From Streptomyces sp. NBC_00102 (lineage in GTDB: Bacteria; Actinomycetota; Actinomycetes; Streptomycetales; Streptomycetaceae), in contig NZ_JAPEMC010000001.1 of NCBI RefSeq assembly GCF_026343115.1, forward strand, positions 2,232,001-2,296,000: a DNA stretch of 64,000 nt, in the 5' to 3' direction. Shown piece by piece: positions 33,066 through 41,811 of the stretch. The notes under the pieces are model-generated. The model did not search any database and was not told the origin of the DNA. It saw only the letters and a program-made list of their open reading frames with translations. The stretch's first letter is position 1. Each line of letters opens with the position of its first letter. A program made the position numbers and the translations under genes.

Positions 33066-34394
33066 ATGAACTCAGCGGACCTGGGGCGACGGGTCGGTGT
33101 GCCGTCGACCGCACTCTTCACCGACCAGTACGAACTCACGATGGTGCAGGCGGCCCTCAAGGCGGGCACGGCCGACCGCCGCTCCGTCTTCGAGGCGTTC
33201 ACCCGGCGACTGCCCGAGGGGCGGCGCTACGGCGTCCTCGCGGGGACCGGACGGGTGCTGGATGCCGTGGAGAACTTCCACTTCGACGACGAGATGATCG
33301 CCTTCCTGCGCCAGCAGGAGATCGTGGACGAGCCGACCCTCGAATGGCTGGCGGGCTTCCGCTTCAGCGGTGACATCTGGGGCTATCCGGAGGGCGAGGT
33401 CTACTTCCCCGGTTCGCCGGTGCTCCGGGTGGAGGGCTCCTTCGCCGAGTGCGTGCTGCTGGAGACGGTGGTGCTGTCGATCCTCAACCACGACTCGGCC
33501 ATCGCCGCCGCCGCGTCCCGGATGTCGGCGGCCGCCGGCGGCCGCAACCTCATCGAGATGGGCGCGCGCCGCACGCACGAGCTGGCGGCGGTCGCGTCCG
33601 CCCGCTCCGCGTACGTGGGCGGCTTCCACACCACCTCCGACCTGGCGGCGGGCTTCCGCTGGGGCATCCCGACCGTGGGCACCAGCGCGCACGCCTTCAC
33701 CCTGCTCCACGACACCGAGCGGGACGCCTTCCGGGCGCAGGTGGATTCGCTGGGCCGGGGCACCACGCTGCTGGTGGACACCTACGACGTCGCCGAGGCG
33801 GTCCGGGCGGCCGTGGAGATCGCCGGGCCCGAGCTGGGGGCCGTGCGCATCGACTCCGGCGACCTGCTGCTGGTCGCGCACCGGGTGCGGCAGCAGCTGG
33901 ACGAACTGGGTGCGACGGAGACCAAGATCGTGGTCACCTCGGACCTGGACGAGTACGCCATCGCCTCGCTGGCCGCCGCTCCGGTGGACGCGTACGGGGT
34001 GGGTACCCAGCTGGTCACCGGGAGTGGCAGTCCGACCTGCTCGATGGTCTACAAGCTGGTGGCGCGGGCCGGCTCCGCCGATCCGGCCGACCCGCTGCTG
34101 CCGGTGGCGAAGAAGTCGCTGGGTGCCAAGTCGTCGGTGGGCGGGCGCAAGTGGGCGGCCCGCCGGCTGGACGCGCGGGGCATCGCGGAGGCCGAGGTGA
34201 TCGGTACCGGTCCCGTACCGGCGGAGCTGGCCGGTACGCAGCTCCTGGTGGAGCTGGTGCGCGGGGGCGAGGTGGTGGCCCGGGAGTCGCTGGACGCGGC
34301 GCGCGAGCGGCACATCGCGGCGCGCGAGGCGCTCCCGATGTCGGCGCTGCAGCTGTCCCGGGGCGAGCCGGTGCTGCCGACCGAGTACGTCTGA
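33066..34394 (+). CDS. pncB: Nicotinate phosphoribosyltransferase
   Basis: 442 residues. LFTDQYELTMVQAALKAGTA, FEAFTRRLPEGRRYGV, EMGARRTHELAAVASARSAY, GFHTTSDLAAGFRWGIPTVG, VDTYDVAEAV, AVRIDSGDLLLVAHRVRQQL and VGTQLVTGSGSPTCSMVYKLV are the NAPRTase hallmarks; the catalytic His is in GTSAHAF or the EMGARRTHEL motif. It joins nicotinate and PRPP, with ATP, to give nicotinate mononucleotide in the Preiss-Handler salvage pathway. The next gene makes nicotinate from nicotinamide, so together they recycle NAD. Confidence 0.96.
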   Translation: MNSADLGRRVGVPSTALFTDQYELTMVQAALKAGTADRRSVFEAFTRRLPEGRRYGVLAGTGRVLDAVENFHFDDEMIAFLRQQEIVDEPTLEWLAGFRFSGDIWGYPEGEVYFPGSPVLRVEGSFAECVLLETVVLSILNHDSAIAAAASRMSAAAGGRNLIEMGARRTHELAAVASARSAYVGGFHTTSDLAAGFRWGIPTVGTSAHAFTLLHDTERDAFRAQVDSLGRGTTLLVDTYDVAEAVRAAVEIAGPELGAVRIDSGDLLLVAHRVRQQLDELGATETKIVVTSDLDEYAIASLAAAPVDAYGVGTQLVTGSGSPTCSMVYKLVARAGSADPADPLLPVAKKSLGAKSSVGGRKWAARRLDARGIAEAEVIGTGPVPAELAGTQLLVELVRGGEVVARESLDAARERHIAAREALPMSALQLSRGEPVLPTEYV

Positions 34395-34524
34395 GGGCGG
34401 GCCGGCCGGCCGGTCCGTACCGGAGGGCACCAACGCCTCCCGGGCCCGCGCCCGATTGCCTAGGCTCGGTGCTCGGACCCACCCCCCGCCCGTCATCCGC
34501 TCCCCCACCCGAAGGACACCCGCC

Positions 34525-35121
34525 ATGCACCGCGCGTTGATCGTCGTGGACGTTCAGAACGACTTCTGTGAGGGCGGCAGCCTCGCCGTGGCCGGTGGCG
34601 CCGACGTCGCCGCCGCGATCACCGATCTGATCGGTGAGGCCCAGGCCGGTTACCGCCACGTGGTGGCCACCCGTGACCACCACGTCGACCCGGGCGACCA
34701 CTTCTCGGCCACGCCCGATTTCGAGCACTCCTGGCCGGTGCACTGCGTCGCCGGCACGGAGGGCGTGGGCTTCCACCCGAACTTCGCGCCCGCGGTCGCC
34801 TCCGGGGCGATCGACGCGGTGTTCGACAAGGGGGCGTACGCGGCGGCGTACAGCGGTTTCGAAGGGCTCGACGAGAACGAGGTGGGGCTGGCCCAGTGGC
34901 TCCGGGACCACGGGGTCACCGAGGTCGACGTGGTCGGCATCGCCACCGACCACTGCGTGCGGGCGACCGCGCTGGACGCCGCACGCGAGGGCTTCACCAC
35001 CCATGTCCTGCTCGACCTGACGGCGGGCGTCGCGGCGCCCACCACCGTGCGGGCCCTGGAGGAGCTCCGCGCGGCGGGTGTGGAGCTGTCCGGCGAGCCG
35101 GTCGTCGCCCGGCCGGAGTGA
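34525..35121 (+). CDS. pncA: Nicotinamidase
   Basis: 198 residues; GAAGGAC lies 10 bases before the ATG. The cysteine hydrolase triad is complete: Asp9 in IVVDVQNDFCEGGSL, the Lys in AVFDKGAYAAAYSGFEG, and the Cys in ATDHCVRATALDA. DHHVDPGDHFS holds metal-binding His and Asp residues. It hydrolyses nicotinamide to nicotinate and ammonia. It is 130 bases after pncB and may have its own promoter (TAGGCT near 34459). Confidence 0.95.
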   Translation: MHRALIVVDVQNDFCEGGSLAVAGGADVAAAITDLIGEAQAGYRHVVATRDHHVDPGDHFSATPDFEHSWPVHCVAGTEGVGFHPNFAPAVASGAIDAVFDKGAYAAAYSGFEGLDENEVGLAQWLRDHGVTEVDVVGIATDHCVRATALDAAREGFTTHVLLDLTAGVAAPTTVRALEELRAAGVELSGEPVVARPE

Positions 35122-35151
35122 GGCGTCGCGGTCCCGTCGCCGGGACGGGCG

Positions 35152-35496
35152 CTACGCGGCGGGCCTGGCCGGGCCGGGGTGTCCGGCCGGGCCCATCAGC
35201 GCGCGTATGGGGTGCCAGAGCTCCTGGGCGGCCTGCGGGGCGTCCCGCCAGAGCAGCCCGTCCGGATGGTGCAGCACCGCGGTGATCTCGTCCGGGGTGG
35301 GCGGCTGGCTGTTGCCGCGGAGGTAGACGGCCCGCAGCCCGAGGTTGCGCAGCCGGGTGAGGGCGCGGGCCCGGTTCGCCGCGTGGACGAGTACGCGTAC
35401 GGGGGCGCCGGGACGGGCCCCGTGGGGCGGACGGGCCAGGGTGAGTGCCACCACCACCGAGCCGTCCGGCAATCTGCTGAATCCTCCGCCTGCCAT
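35152..35496 (-). CDS. Conserved hypothetical protein
   Basis: 114 residues from MAGGGFSRLPDGSVVVAL with GGGGGAG upstream. It is rich in Arg, Ala and Pro, with a segment VRVLVHAANRARALTRLRNL that looks helical and LHHPDGLLWRDAPQAAQELW near the end. I do not recognise the family. Convergent with pncA. Codon use supports a real gene, but the protein may be small and non-enzymatic. Confidence 0.75.
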   Translation of the reverse strand: MAGGGFSRLPDGSVVVALTLARPPHGARPGAPVRVLVHAANRARALTRLRNLGLRAVYLRGNSQPPTPDEITAVLHHPDGLLWRDAPQAAQELWHPIRALMGPAGHPGPARPAA

Positions 35497-35554
35497 GGTT
35501 CGCGCTCCCCCGTGAGACGTCGTGTCAATAAGGATCGGAATAACAGGCACCTAA

Positions 35555-35598
35555 ACACGATCGGCCGCTGCCCGCCAGAGGGCAACGGCCGATCATGT
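35555..35598 (-). terminator. Stem-loop terminator of the M6 protease gene
   Basis: Arms 35559-35573 and 35580-35594 pair over 15 bases with one mismatch and a 6-base loop, and four more pairs outside. It is 22 bases after the protease stop. Confidence 0.85.
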
Positions 35599-35619
35599 TG
35601 TGACCTGCGGTGATGCGGA

Positions 35620-38016
35620 TTACTTGGTCGAGGGGCCGACCTTCACGGTGATCGTCGAGCCGTTGAGCGGCTCGTCGACGATGGTGAGGCGCGTGTTGGT
35701 GTCAGAGACCTTCACGCTTCCGGTCGGGTTCTCCGCGTACCAGTAGGTGCCCTTGTGGTCGTCGAAGAGCGGGACGCCCAGCGTCGGCTTGATCTTCAGT
35801 GCCACGTCCGCGTTGTGCAGCGTGAAGCCCTGGTTGGGGTACCAGCTGAACGGGGCGTCGAACGGCTGGATCTTGTTCCGCAGGATCGTTCCGTCGGTCC
35901 ACTTGAGCGGCTTGGCGTGCGAGTCGACCGGCAGGATGAGGCCCTCACCCGGGTGGGTGGAGGTGTTGTTGTCCGCCTGCGAGGTGTCCCAGAGCCAGAC
36001 CATCAGGCCGTTCTGGTAGGCGTAGTGCTCGACCCAGTCCGGGCGGGTGGTGGAGAAGCCGAAGTTGTACGGGCCGACCTTGAGGGTCTCGTCGTACGAG
36101 GTGTACTGGCGGTTCTCGGCGATGTAGTACTGCGGGTAGTCGTTGGTGAACGACGCGCCGATCCGCGAGAAGCCCTTCGACGTCCAGCCGTTGTCGTCGC
36201 CCTCGGCGTCGTCCGAGAAGATGACGGCACCGTCGGCGCTGATGGTGAGGGCGTCGGCGGTGAAGCCCTTGCCGGCCACTCCGCCGTCGGAGGCGTAGCG
36301 GAAGCGGAGGTCGATCTTCTTGCCCGCGTAGGCGTCGAGCGGGAACGACAGCTTCTTGTAGGCGCCGGAGGTGTCGGTCAGACCGGGCTTGTCGCTGGCG
36401 TCGCGCGGCAGCTCCTTGCCGTCCACCGTGCCGTCGATCGCGGTCCAGTTGGCGCCGCCGTCGGTGGAGACCTCGGTGTAGAGGTAGTCGTACTCGGCCT
36501 CGATGTCGTACCAGCCCGAGAAGTCGAGCGAGGCGGACGTCTTGCCGGTCAGGTCGACCGAACGGGTCAGCGTGTTGGACAGGTTGTCGCCGCTGCCGCT
36601 CCACCACTGCTTGGTGCCCTGGGCCGGGGTGACGACGGAGGTGGTGACCTCCTTGTCGGGGAGATTGACGACCAGCGCCTGCTTGTTGGCCGTGTTGTAC
36701 TCCGAAACGCCGAGCTTGTGCGTGGACTTGGTCGCCGCCTTCGCGGTGTCGTAGTCCAGCCAGCCGAGCTGCAGCTTGTCCCAGGCGGTCATGTCGCCGG
36801 GGGTGTCGCCGATCTCGCCCTGACCGCGTCCGAGCCAGGAGCCCGCCGACATCAGGGACCAGAAGCCGACCGAGTTCTCGCCGCCGCCGGAGGTGTCGTA
36901 GAGGTCCGGCAGGCCGAGGTCGTGGGCGTACTCGTGGGCGAAGACGCCCAGTCCGCCGTTTTCGGGCTGCACGGTGTAGTCACCGACCCAGATGCCGGTG
37001 TCGCCGATCTGCGCGCCACCCGCCTTGTTGCCCGTCGGTCCGGTCGCCCCGGCGTTGGTGCCGTACGCGTACCAGCGGTGCGCCCAGATGGCGTTCTCGC
37101 CCTGGACACCGCCGCCCGCCGACTCGTCCTCGCCGGCGTGGACCATCTGGAAGTGGTCGATGTAACCGTCGGGCTCGTTGAAGTTGCCGTCGGCGTCGTA
37201 GTCGTAGCGGTCCCACTGGTCGTACTGGGCCAGGTCGGCCTTGATCTGCTCGGTGGTGGAGCCCTTGGCCTTCTGGTCGGCGGCCCAGGCGTTGACACCG
37301 TCGCGGACGGCGTCCCACACGCTGGCGCAGCTGCTGGCGCCGCAGTAGTTGGATCCGTAACGGGCCTCGTTGTAAGGGATCTTGACCCAGTCGGAGACTT
37401 CGCCGTTGACCGAGTAGCGGCCGGACGAGGTCTTCTCGTAGTACTTGGTCAGCGAGTTGGAGGACGCGCTGGTGCCGAAGTACAGCTCCTGGAAGTGCGC
37501 CTGGTTGTAATCGGCCTGCCAGGCGGTGCTGTTGTCCTTCTTCGGGTCGGGCTGGGCGATCTGGTTGTGCGCCGGACCCGGCGTGCCGCCGAACTTGACG
37601 ACGGGCGCCTCGGGGCCGGAGCCGTCGGGGTCGTACATCGTCGAGTTGTCCACCTGGTCGCCGAACTCGACCAGGATGGTGAAGATCTTGTCGGTCTTCT
37701 CGCGGCCGAGTTCGACGTACTTCTTGTCGTCGAGCTTGACGACCTTGGAACCGCCGCGTTCGGTCACCTTCTTGTCGCCCGAGATGACCTGCTCCAGGGC
37801 TGCCTGGCGCTCACTGTTCTGCTTCTCGCTGAACGGGCCTTCGAGGTTGTGCTCCTCGGCCTTCTCCGGAGCCGGGTCACGGCTCTCGGTGACGGACGTT
37901 CCTGCCGGTGTCGGCTGCGCTGCCTGCGCGACGAAGAACGTCGACGCGGTAGCCGCGCTCGCGGCCATGGCCACGACAACTGCGGCAGCACGGAGGCCGC
38001 TTCTCTTACTGGTCAC
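35620..38016 (-). CDS. Secreted immune-inhibitor-A type metalloprotease (M6)
   Basis: 798 residues from a GTG with GGGAGGAC upstream. Residues 1-34 are a signal peptide (RAAAVVVAMAASAATAS, then QAAQ). A propeptide follows. The catalytic domain has HEYAHDLGLPDLYD with zinc ligands His361 and His365, and the WSLMSAGSWLG Met-turn. The second half is a beta-rich jelly-roll-like domain (DLTGKTSASLDFSGWYDIE, ADALTISADGAVIFSDDAEG) as in InhA and VesB-like proteases. It should be secreted and degrade proteins outside the cell. Monocistronic; regulated from a 373-base upstream region. Confidence 0.94.
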   Translation of the reverse strand: MTSKRSGLRAAAVVVAMAASAATASTFFVAQAAQPTPAGTSVTESRDPAPEKAEEHNLEGPFSEKQNSERQAALEQVISGDKKVTERGGSKVVKLDDKKYVELGREKTDKIFTILVEFGDQVDNSTMYDPDGSGPEAPVVKFGGTPGPAHNQIAQPDPKKDNSTAWQADYNQAHFQELYFGTSASSNSLTKYYEKTSSGRYSVNGEVSDWVKIPYNEARYGSNYCGASSCASVWDAVRDGVNAWAADQKAKGSTTEQIKADLAQYDQWDRYDYDADGNFNEPDGYIDHFQMVHAGEDESAGGGVQGENAIWAHRWYAYGTNAGATGPTGNKAGGAQIGDTGIWVGDYTVQPENGGLGVFAHEYAHDLGLPDLYDTSGGGENSVGFWSLMSAGSWLGRGQGEIGDTPGDMTAWDKLQLGWLDYDTAKAATKSTHKLGVSEYNTANKQALVVNLPDKEVTTSVVTPAQGTKQWWSGSGDNLSNTLTRSVDLTGKTSASLDFSGWYDIEAEYDYLYTEVSTDGGANWTAIDGTVDGKELPRDASDKPGLTDTSGAYKKLSFPLDAYAGKKIDLRFRYASDGGVAGKGFTADALTISADGAVIFSDDAEGDDNGWTSKGFSRIGASFTNDYPQYYIAENRQYTSYDETLKVGPYNFGFSTTRPDWVEHYAYQNGLMVWLWDTSQADNNTSTHPGEGLILPVDSHAKPLKWTDGTILRNKIQPFDAPFSWYPNQGFTLHNADVALKIKPTLGVPLFDDHKGTYWYAENPTGSVKVSDTNTRLTIVDEPLNGSTITVKVGPSTK

Positions 38017-38389
38017 CTGATGTCCTCCCCGGGCGTTCGCTTACGCGGCCAGGGGGTGACTGAGGGCCGCGCGCACGTGGACGCGTCACAAGTGACGACA
38101 TTTGATCGGAGTTGCTGGAGAAAAGACAGACCTTGACTTGTACCGACCAAGTGCACTATGCAGGAGCCGCCTTCCGTTATCCGGACAATCACTCTTCCGC
38201 CAACCGGCGCGTCTTTCGGGCGCCTTGGCACAGCTCGTGAGCCAATGCGCCCCCCGTGCACCGTCCTTGGTGAGTTAGGGCATGCTTATCCACGGCCCCC
38301 ACGGGCATCCACGTCCAGAGCCTTGCGTTCGGGGCCGTCCCGACGTGTGGACGGGTCCTCATCCGACGACCTCCAGGACGGATACCGCC
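38017..38389. promoter_or_regulatory. Intergenic region between M6 protease and a small membrane protein
   Basis: A 373-base gap with no gene. TTGACT (38133-38138) and TATGCA (38157-38162), 18 bases apart, make a candidate plus-strand promoter toward 38390. ACTTG-N7-CAAGT is an inverted repeat within the spacer. The protease promoter must lie on the other strand in the same region. Confidence 0.5.
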
Positions 38390-38677
38390 ATGCCGCGTCC
38401 GACTGCCGCACAACTCGCCTACGGTTGCGCCACCGTCGTCCTCGTCACCTTCGTCCTGCTGCTGGTGTCCGGCGCCTCGTCGGCGCTCGCGGTGGGCGCG
38501 ATCTGCCTCGCGGCGCTGGCCCTGGGGCTGCTGGTGGCGGTGACCGCCCCCAGGGCCCGCAGGGCCCGGGCCTCGGTCCCGGCCGACGCTCCCCGCGCGT
38601 ACCGGACGCCCGCCCGCGCGCCCCGGGAGAGCGCCACCGGTGCCGAGGAGCCCGTCGGCGGGAACGCCCGGCGCTGA
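38390..38677 (+). CDS. Small integral membrane protein
   Basis: 95 residues, MPRPTAAQLAYGCATVVLV onward. Two hydrophobic segments (YGCATVVLVTFVLLLVSG and ALAVGAICLAALALGLLVA) suggest a two-helix hairpin; the rest is a basic, Pro/Ala-rich cytoplasmic tail. AGGACGG lies upstream. No family is recognised. Small membrane proteins like this are numerous in Streptomyces; this one has no visible operon partner. Confidence 0.7.
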   Translation: MPRPTAAQLAYGCATVVLVTFVLLLVSGASSALAVGAICLAALALGLLVAVTAPRARRARASVPADAPRAYRTPARAPRESATGAEEPVGGNARR

Positions 38678-38718
38678 ACTCCCGCGCGCCGGCCCGACGG
38701 GAGCGGCCGGCGCACGGC

Positions 38719-39384
38719 TCAGCCGGCACTGACCACGACCGTCTTGGACGCCTTGTCCTGCAGGCCCTGCCGGTACGGCTTGTCGGTGAACATCAGCACG
38801 ATGTTGATGAGCCACCACAGGCACGGGCAGCACAGCAGCGCCGGGAGCCAGAGCACGACCGCCCGCATCAGCGAGGCGTTGGTGCCGGGTACGCTGCCGT
38901 CGCTCAGCATCGCGACGCGCAGCTTCAGCAGCCGCTTGCCGAGGGTGCGGCCGTCCTTGTGCGTGAAGTAGGTGTCGTAGCCGACGTAGCAGACCAGCGC
39001 GATCAGTGACCAGATCAGCTGGTGGCCGGTGTACGTGTTGGTGACGGCGTTGCTCACGTCACTGTCGCCGTTGTCCGAGGTGACGTCGACCGCGCCGCCG
39101 AAGGGCAGCGAGATCAGATACAGCGGGATCGAGATGATCAGGAAGTCGATCAGCCGTGCCAGGATCCGCACGCCCGGCCGACCGAGCGGCGGCATCCCCG
39201 CGAGCGGGTCGGCGCCGCCGTACGGGCCGCCGTCGTACGGCCCCGGGTCGTAGGGCGGCGGCGGGGGCGGCGGGGGTGCGCTGTCGTACGGCGAGCCCGA
39301 CGGCGGCGGGGGGTCCTGGGGCTTCTTGAGGAACGGATCGTCGTCCTCGGGCGGCTGGCCGGGCGTCGGCGCGTCGTTGCTCAT
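38719..39384 (-). CDS. RDD family membrane protein
   Basis: 221 residues. A Pro/Tyr/Gly-rich cytoplasmic N-terminus of about 70 residues (PPPPPPPYDPGPYDGGPYG type) precedes the RDD domain: GVRILARLIDFLIISIPLYL carries the Arg-x-x-Asp, and GRTLGKRLLKLRVAML and DKASKTVVVS complete it. Three to four membrane helices. RDD proteins occur widely; some act as Na+/H+ antiporters or as envelope partners. The following gene on the same strand encodes another RDD protein, so the two may work together. Confidence 0.92.
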   Translation of the reverse strand: MSNDAPTPGQPPEDDDPFLKKPQDPPPPSGSPYDSAPPPPPPPPYDPGPYDGGPYGGADPLAGMPPLGRPGVRILARLIDFLIISIPLYLISLPFGGAVDVTSDNGDSDVSNAVTNTYTGHQLIWSLIALVCYVGYDTYFTHKDGRTLGKRLLKLRVAMLSDGSVPGTNASLMRAVVLWLPALLCCPCLWWLINIVLMFTDKPYRQGLQDKASKTVVVSAG

Positions 39385-39512
39385 GCGGGCAGTGCACCCC
39401 GGCCCGCACCGCCCCGCAACGGCTCAGGTGCTTTCGAGTGACGATCCGTCAGCCCACGGGACGGGTAACGGTCCGGCTCTCCGGTCCGTCACCCTCCGCA
39501 CATGACGGGCGG

Positions 39513-41078
39513 TCAGCCCGCCACGAAAGTACGGGCCGCCTTGTCGTGCCAGCACTGGCGCCACGGGCGGTCGAACAGGCACCACGCGGCGTCGAACACC
39601 CCGATCACCAGCAGCCCGAGGAGACCGTGGACGAGCCAACGGCGCAACGCGGCTCCCAGCGTGGGCACGTCCTGGGACTCGACGTCGCGCACCTGGATGC
39701 CGAGGAGCTTCTTGCCGAGCGTCCGGCCCCACTTCGCGGTGGGCAGGGCCTCCAGCAGGAAGCCGACGACGAGGAAAGCGGCGAGGGCCCCGCCGAGCTG
39801 CCCGGCGGTGGTGGAGTCCAGCAGATGGACCGTCACCGTGCGGCCGGAGAGCTTCGCGGCCTCGATCTTCGCGTCCATGTGGTCGATGGCCGCGGTGACC
39901 AGCGGGAATCCGGCCGCGCCGACGAGCGCCCCCAGCACCACCGTGTCGAAGAGCCGGGCGACCAGCCGCCGTCCGAGCCCGGCGGGCCGGCCCGCGGACT
40001 GGGCGCGGGCCATCTGCTGGAACGGGTCGTCCACCGGCGGCTTCCACGGCACGACGGGCTGCTCCGCGGCCTGAGGCCCGGCCGCACCCGGCCCGCCGAA
40101 CGGCGCGGCGCCGGCCGGGGCCTGGATCTGCGGGGCGGCCCGCGGGGACTGGTACGCCTGCGGGGCGGCCTGCTGGACGCCCTGGGGCTGGTACGCCTGC
40201 GGCGACTGCTGGGCCTGAAGCGGCTGCTGGGCCTGTTGCTGCTGCTGGGGCGGTTGCTGTGGCTGGGCCCAGGAGGCGGCGCCCTGTCCGGGGCCGGCCT
40301 GCGCACCCGGGGTGCGGAAGGGTTCGCGTACCGGGGCGGGGCCCTGCTGCCGTGCGGGCTGCTGGCGCTGGGGGCCGGCGGGTGGCTGGTACGGGGACGG
40401 GGCGGGGGCGACCGCGTCCCGGCCCGCCGCGCGGACGGCCGCGCCGTCGGAGGACGGGTCCCCGGAGCGGGCGTCGGGGGTGGCGTGGACCGGGCCGTCG
40501 TGGCCGCCGTCCCGTCCGGCGGGCAGCGCGGCCGGGGCGGCGCCGTGCGGCAGGGCCGGGCGGCGCGGGTCCGGGCCGGCGTCGGCGAAGGCGCGCGGGT
40601 CGGCTCCGCGGGGTCCCTGCCCGGGCACCTGTCCTTCGCCCGGCTCGCCGCCCCAGGAGACGCGGCGGTCGGCGTCGTTGCCGAAGCCGCCCTGCCGGGA
40701 CGTGTCGGCCTGCCACGCGGAGGCGGGCTCGGGGTGATGGGCGCGTTCGACGGGGAGGCCGCCCGGATGGACGGGGGCCTGCTGGGACGGGTCGAACCGG
40801 GCCGCCGAGGCGGCCTCCTGGGCCGCTTCCTCCTCGTCGAAGAAGACCGGTCCGGTCTCCTCCACGGGGGCGGCGGCCGGGGCCGCGCCCTGGTGGGGCT
40901 CCACGACGGCTCCGGGGGTGACGCCGGGGCCCGTCGCGTCCTGCCCCGGCGCGGGGCGGCTCGTCCCGGGAACCCACGAAGCCCCGTTCCAGTAGCGGAC
41001 GTAGCCGGGGATGGAGGGATCGGGGTAGTACCCCTCACGGGGGCGGTCGTCACCGGGTGCCGGAGTTGGCGCGCTCAT
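39513..41078 (-). CDS. DUF2510 and RDD domain membrane protein
   Basis: 521 residues from MSAPTPAPGDD. Residues 15-40 are DUF2510 (GYYPDPSIPGYVRYWNGASW), a short domain with aromatic residues. A long Gln/Pro/Ala-rich region of about 300 residues follows, with QQQQQAQQPLQAQQ-like stretches. The C-terminal RDD domain has LGRRLVARLFDTVVLGALVG and WGRTLGKKLLGIQVRDVESQ, with four membrane helices. The disordered region probably interacts with other proteins. Together with the adjacent RDD gene it may form one unit; the spacing is 128 bases. Confidence 0.9.
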   Translation of the reverse strand: MSAPTPAPGDDRPREGYYPDPSIPGYVRYWNGASWVPGTSRPAPGQDATGPGVTPGAVVEPHQGAAPAAAPVEETGPVFFDEEEAAQEAASAARFDPSQQAPVHPGGLPVERAHHPEPASAWQADTSRQGGFGNDADRRVSWGGEPGEGQVPGQGPRGADPRAFADAGPDPRRPALPHGAAPAALPAGRDGGHDGPVHATPDARSGDPSSDGAAVRAAGRDAVAPAPSPYQPPAGPQRQQPARQQGPAPVREPFRTPGAQAGPGQGAASWAQPQQPPQQQQQAQQPLQAQQSPQAYQPQGVQQAAPQAYQSPRAAPQIQAPAGAAPFGGPGAAGPQAAEQPVVPWKPPVDDPFQQMARAQSAGRPAGLGRRLVARLFDTVVLGALVGAAGFPLVTAAIDHMDAKIEAAKLSGRTVTVHLLDSTTAGQLGGALAAFLVVGFLLEALPTAKWGRTLGKKLLGIQVRDVESQDVPTLGAALRRWLVHGLLGLLVIGVFDAAWCLFDRPWRQCWHDKAARTFVAG

Positions 41079-41292
41079 CAGCGGGTCCCGTATCTCTTCG
41101 TAGCCGCAACACAAGAGTCAACATCTATCAGACCACCGCCTTCCCCCGGGCCGGTCCTGGCGTTTGGGCCACTTTCAGGTCCCGCCGAAGATTTTCTCTT
41201 CAAGTCGCGTCATCGCGGACGGGGAGCGCGCTCTCTCCTTGTGCGGGCCGGTCGCGGGACCGGTCCCTGGGCATCGAAAGGTCGTGCATCTC

Positions 41293-41784
41293 ATGCGCAA
41301 CGTCGTGGAACGTGAGCTGGAACTGAAGCTGGTCCTGTCGCCCGAGCGCTCCATTCCGGTGCCCGCCCGGTTGACGTACCGGGCGGACGACCCGTACGCC
41401 GTGCACATCGTCTTCCACGTCGGGTCCCAGTCGCCCGTGCACTGGACGTTCGCGCGGGAGTTGCTGATGGAGGGGGTGTTCCGGCCGTGCGGGCACGGGG
41501 ACGTGCGGATCTGGCCGACGAAGGTCGGGCGGCGCGACGTCATCTGCGTCGCGCTCAGCTCCCCCGACGGCAACGCCCTGCTGGAGGTTCCGTCCGCCTC
41601 GGTGTCGGCCTGGCTGGAGCGGACCCTCACCGTGGTCCCGCCGGGCACGGAGAGCGAGGGCCCCTGGGGGGAGCTGGTCGACCGGGAACTCGCCGAGCTG
41701 CTCTCGCCGCTGCCCGCCGACGACCTGTGGCTCGCCGACCCGTTCGGCCCGGACGACGCCCCCCAGGACGGCAACGAGGCCTGA
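41293..41784 (+). CDS. ssgG: SsgA-like sporulation/cell-division regulator, SsgG type
   Basis: 163 residues; GAAAGG lies upstream of the ATG. The SALP family pattern is clear: VERELELKLVLSPERSIPVP, YRADDPYAVHIVFHVGSQSP, WTFARELLMEGVFRPCGHGD, VICVALSSPDGNALLEVPSA, and an extended C-terminus. The family is restricted to sporulating actinomycetes and controls peptidoglycan sites and septation; SsgG affects septum placement. The symbol is assigned by length and by the neighbourhood (hpd about 6 kb away, as in S. coelicolor), so it is likely rather than certain. Confidence 0.85.
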   Translation: MRNVVERELELKLVLSPERSIPVPARLTYRADDPYAVHIVFHVGSQSPVHWTFARELLMEGVFRPCGHGDVRIWPTKVGRRDVICVALSSPDGNALLEVPSASVSAWLERTLTVVPPGTESEGPWGELVDRELAELLSPLPADDLWLADPFGPDDAPQDGNEA

Positions 41785-41811
41785 GGGGGTGCGTGGACGC
41801 GGTCCGGTGGT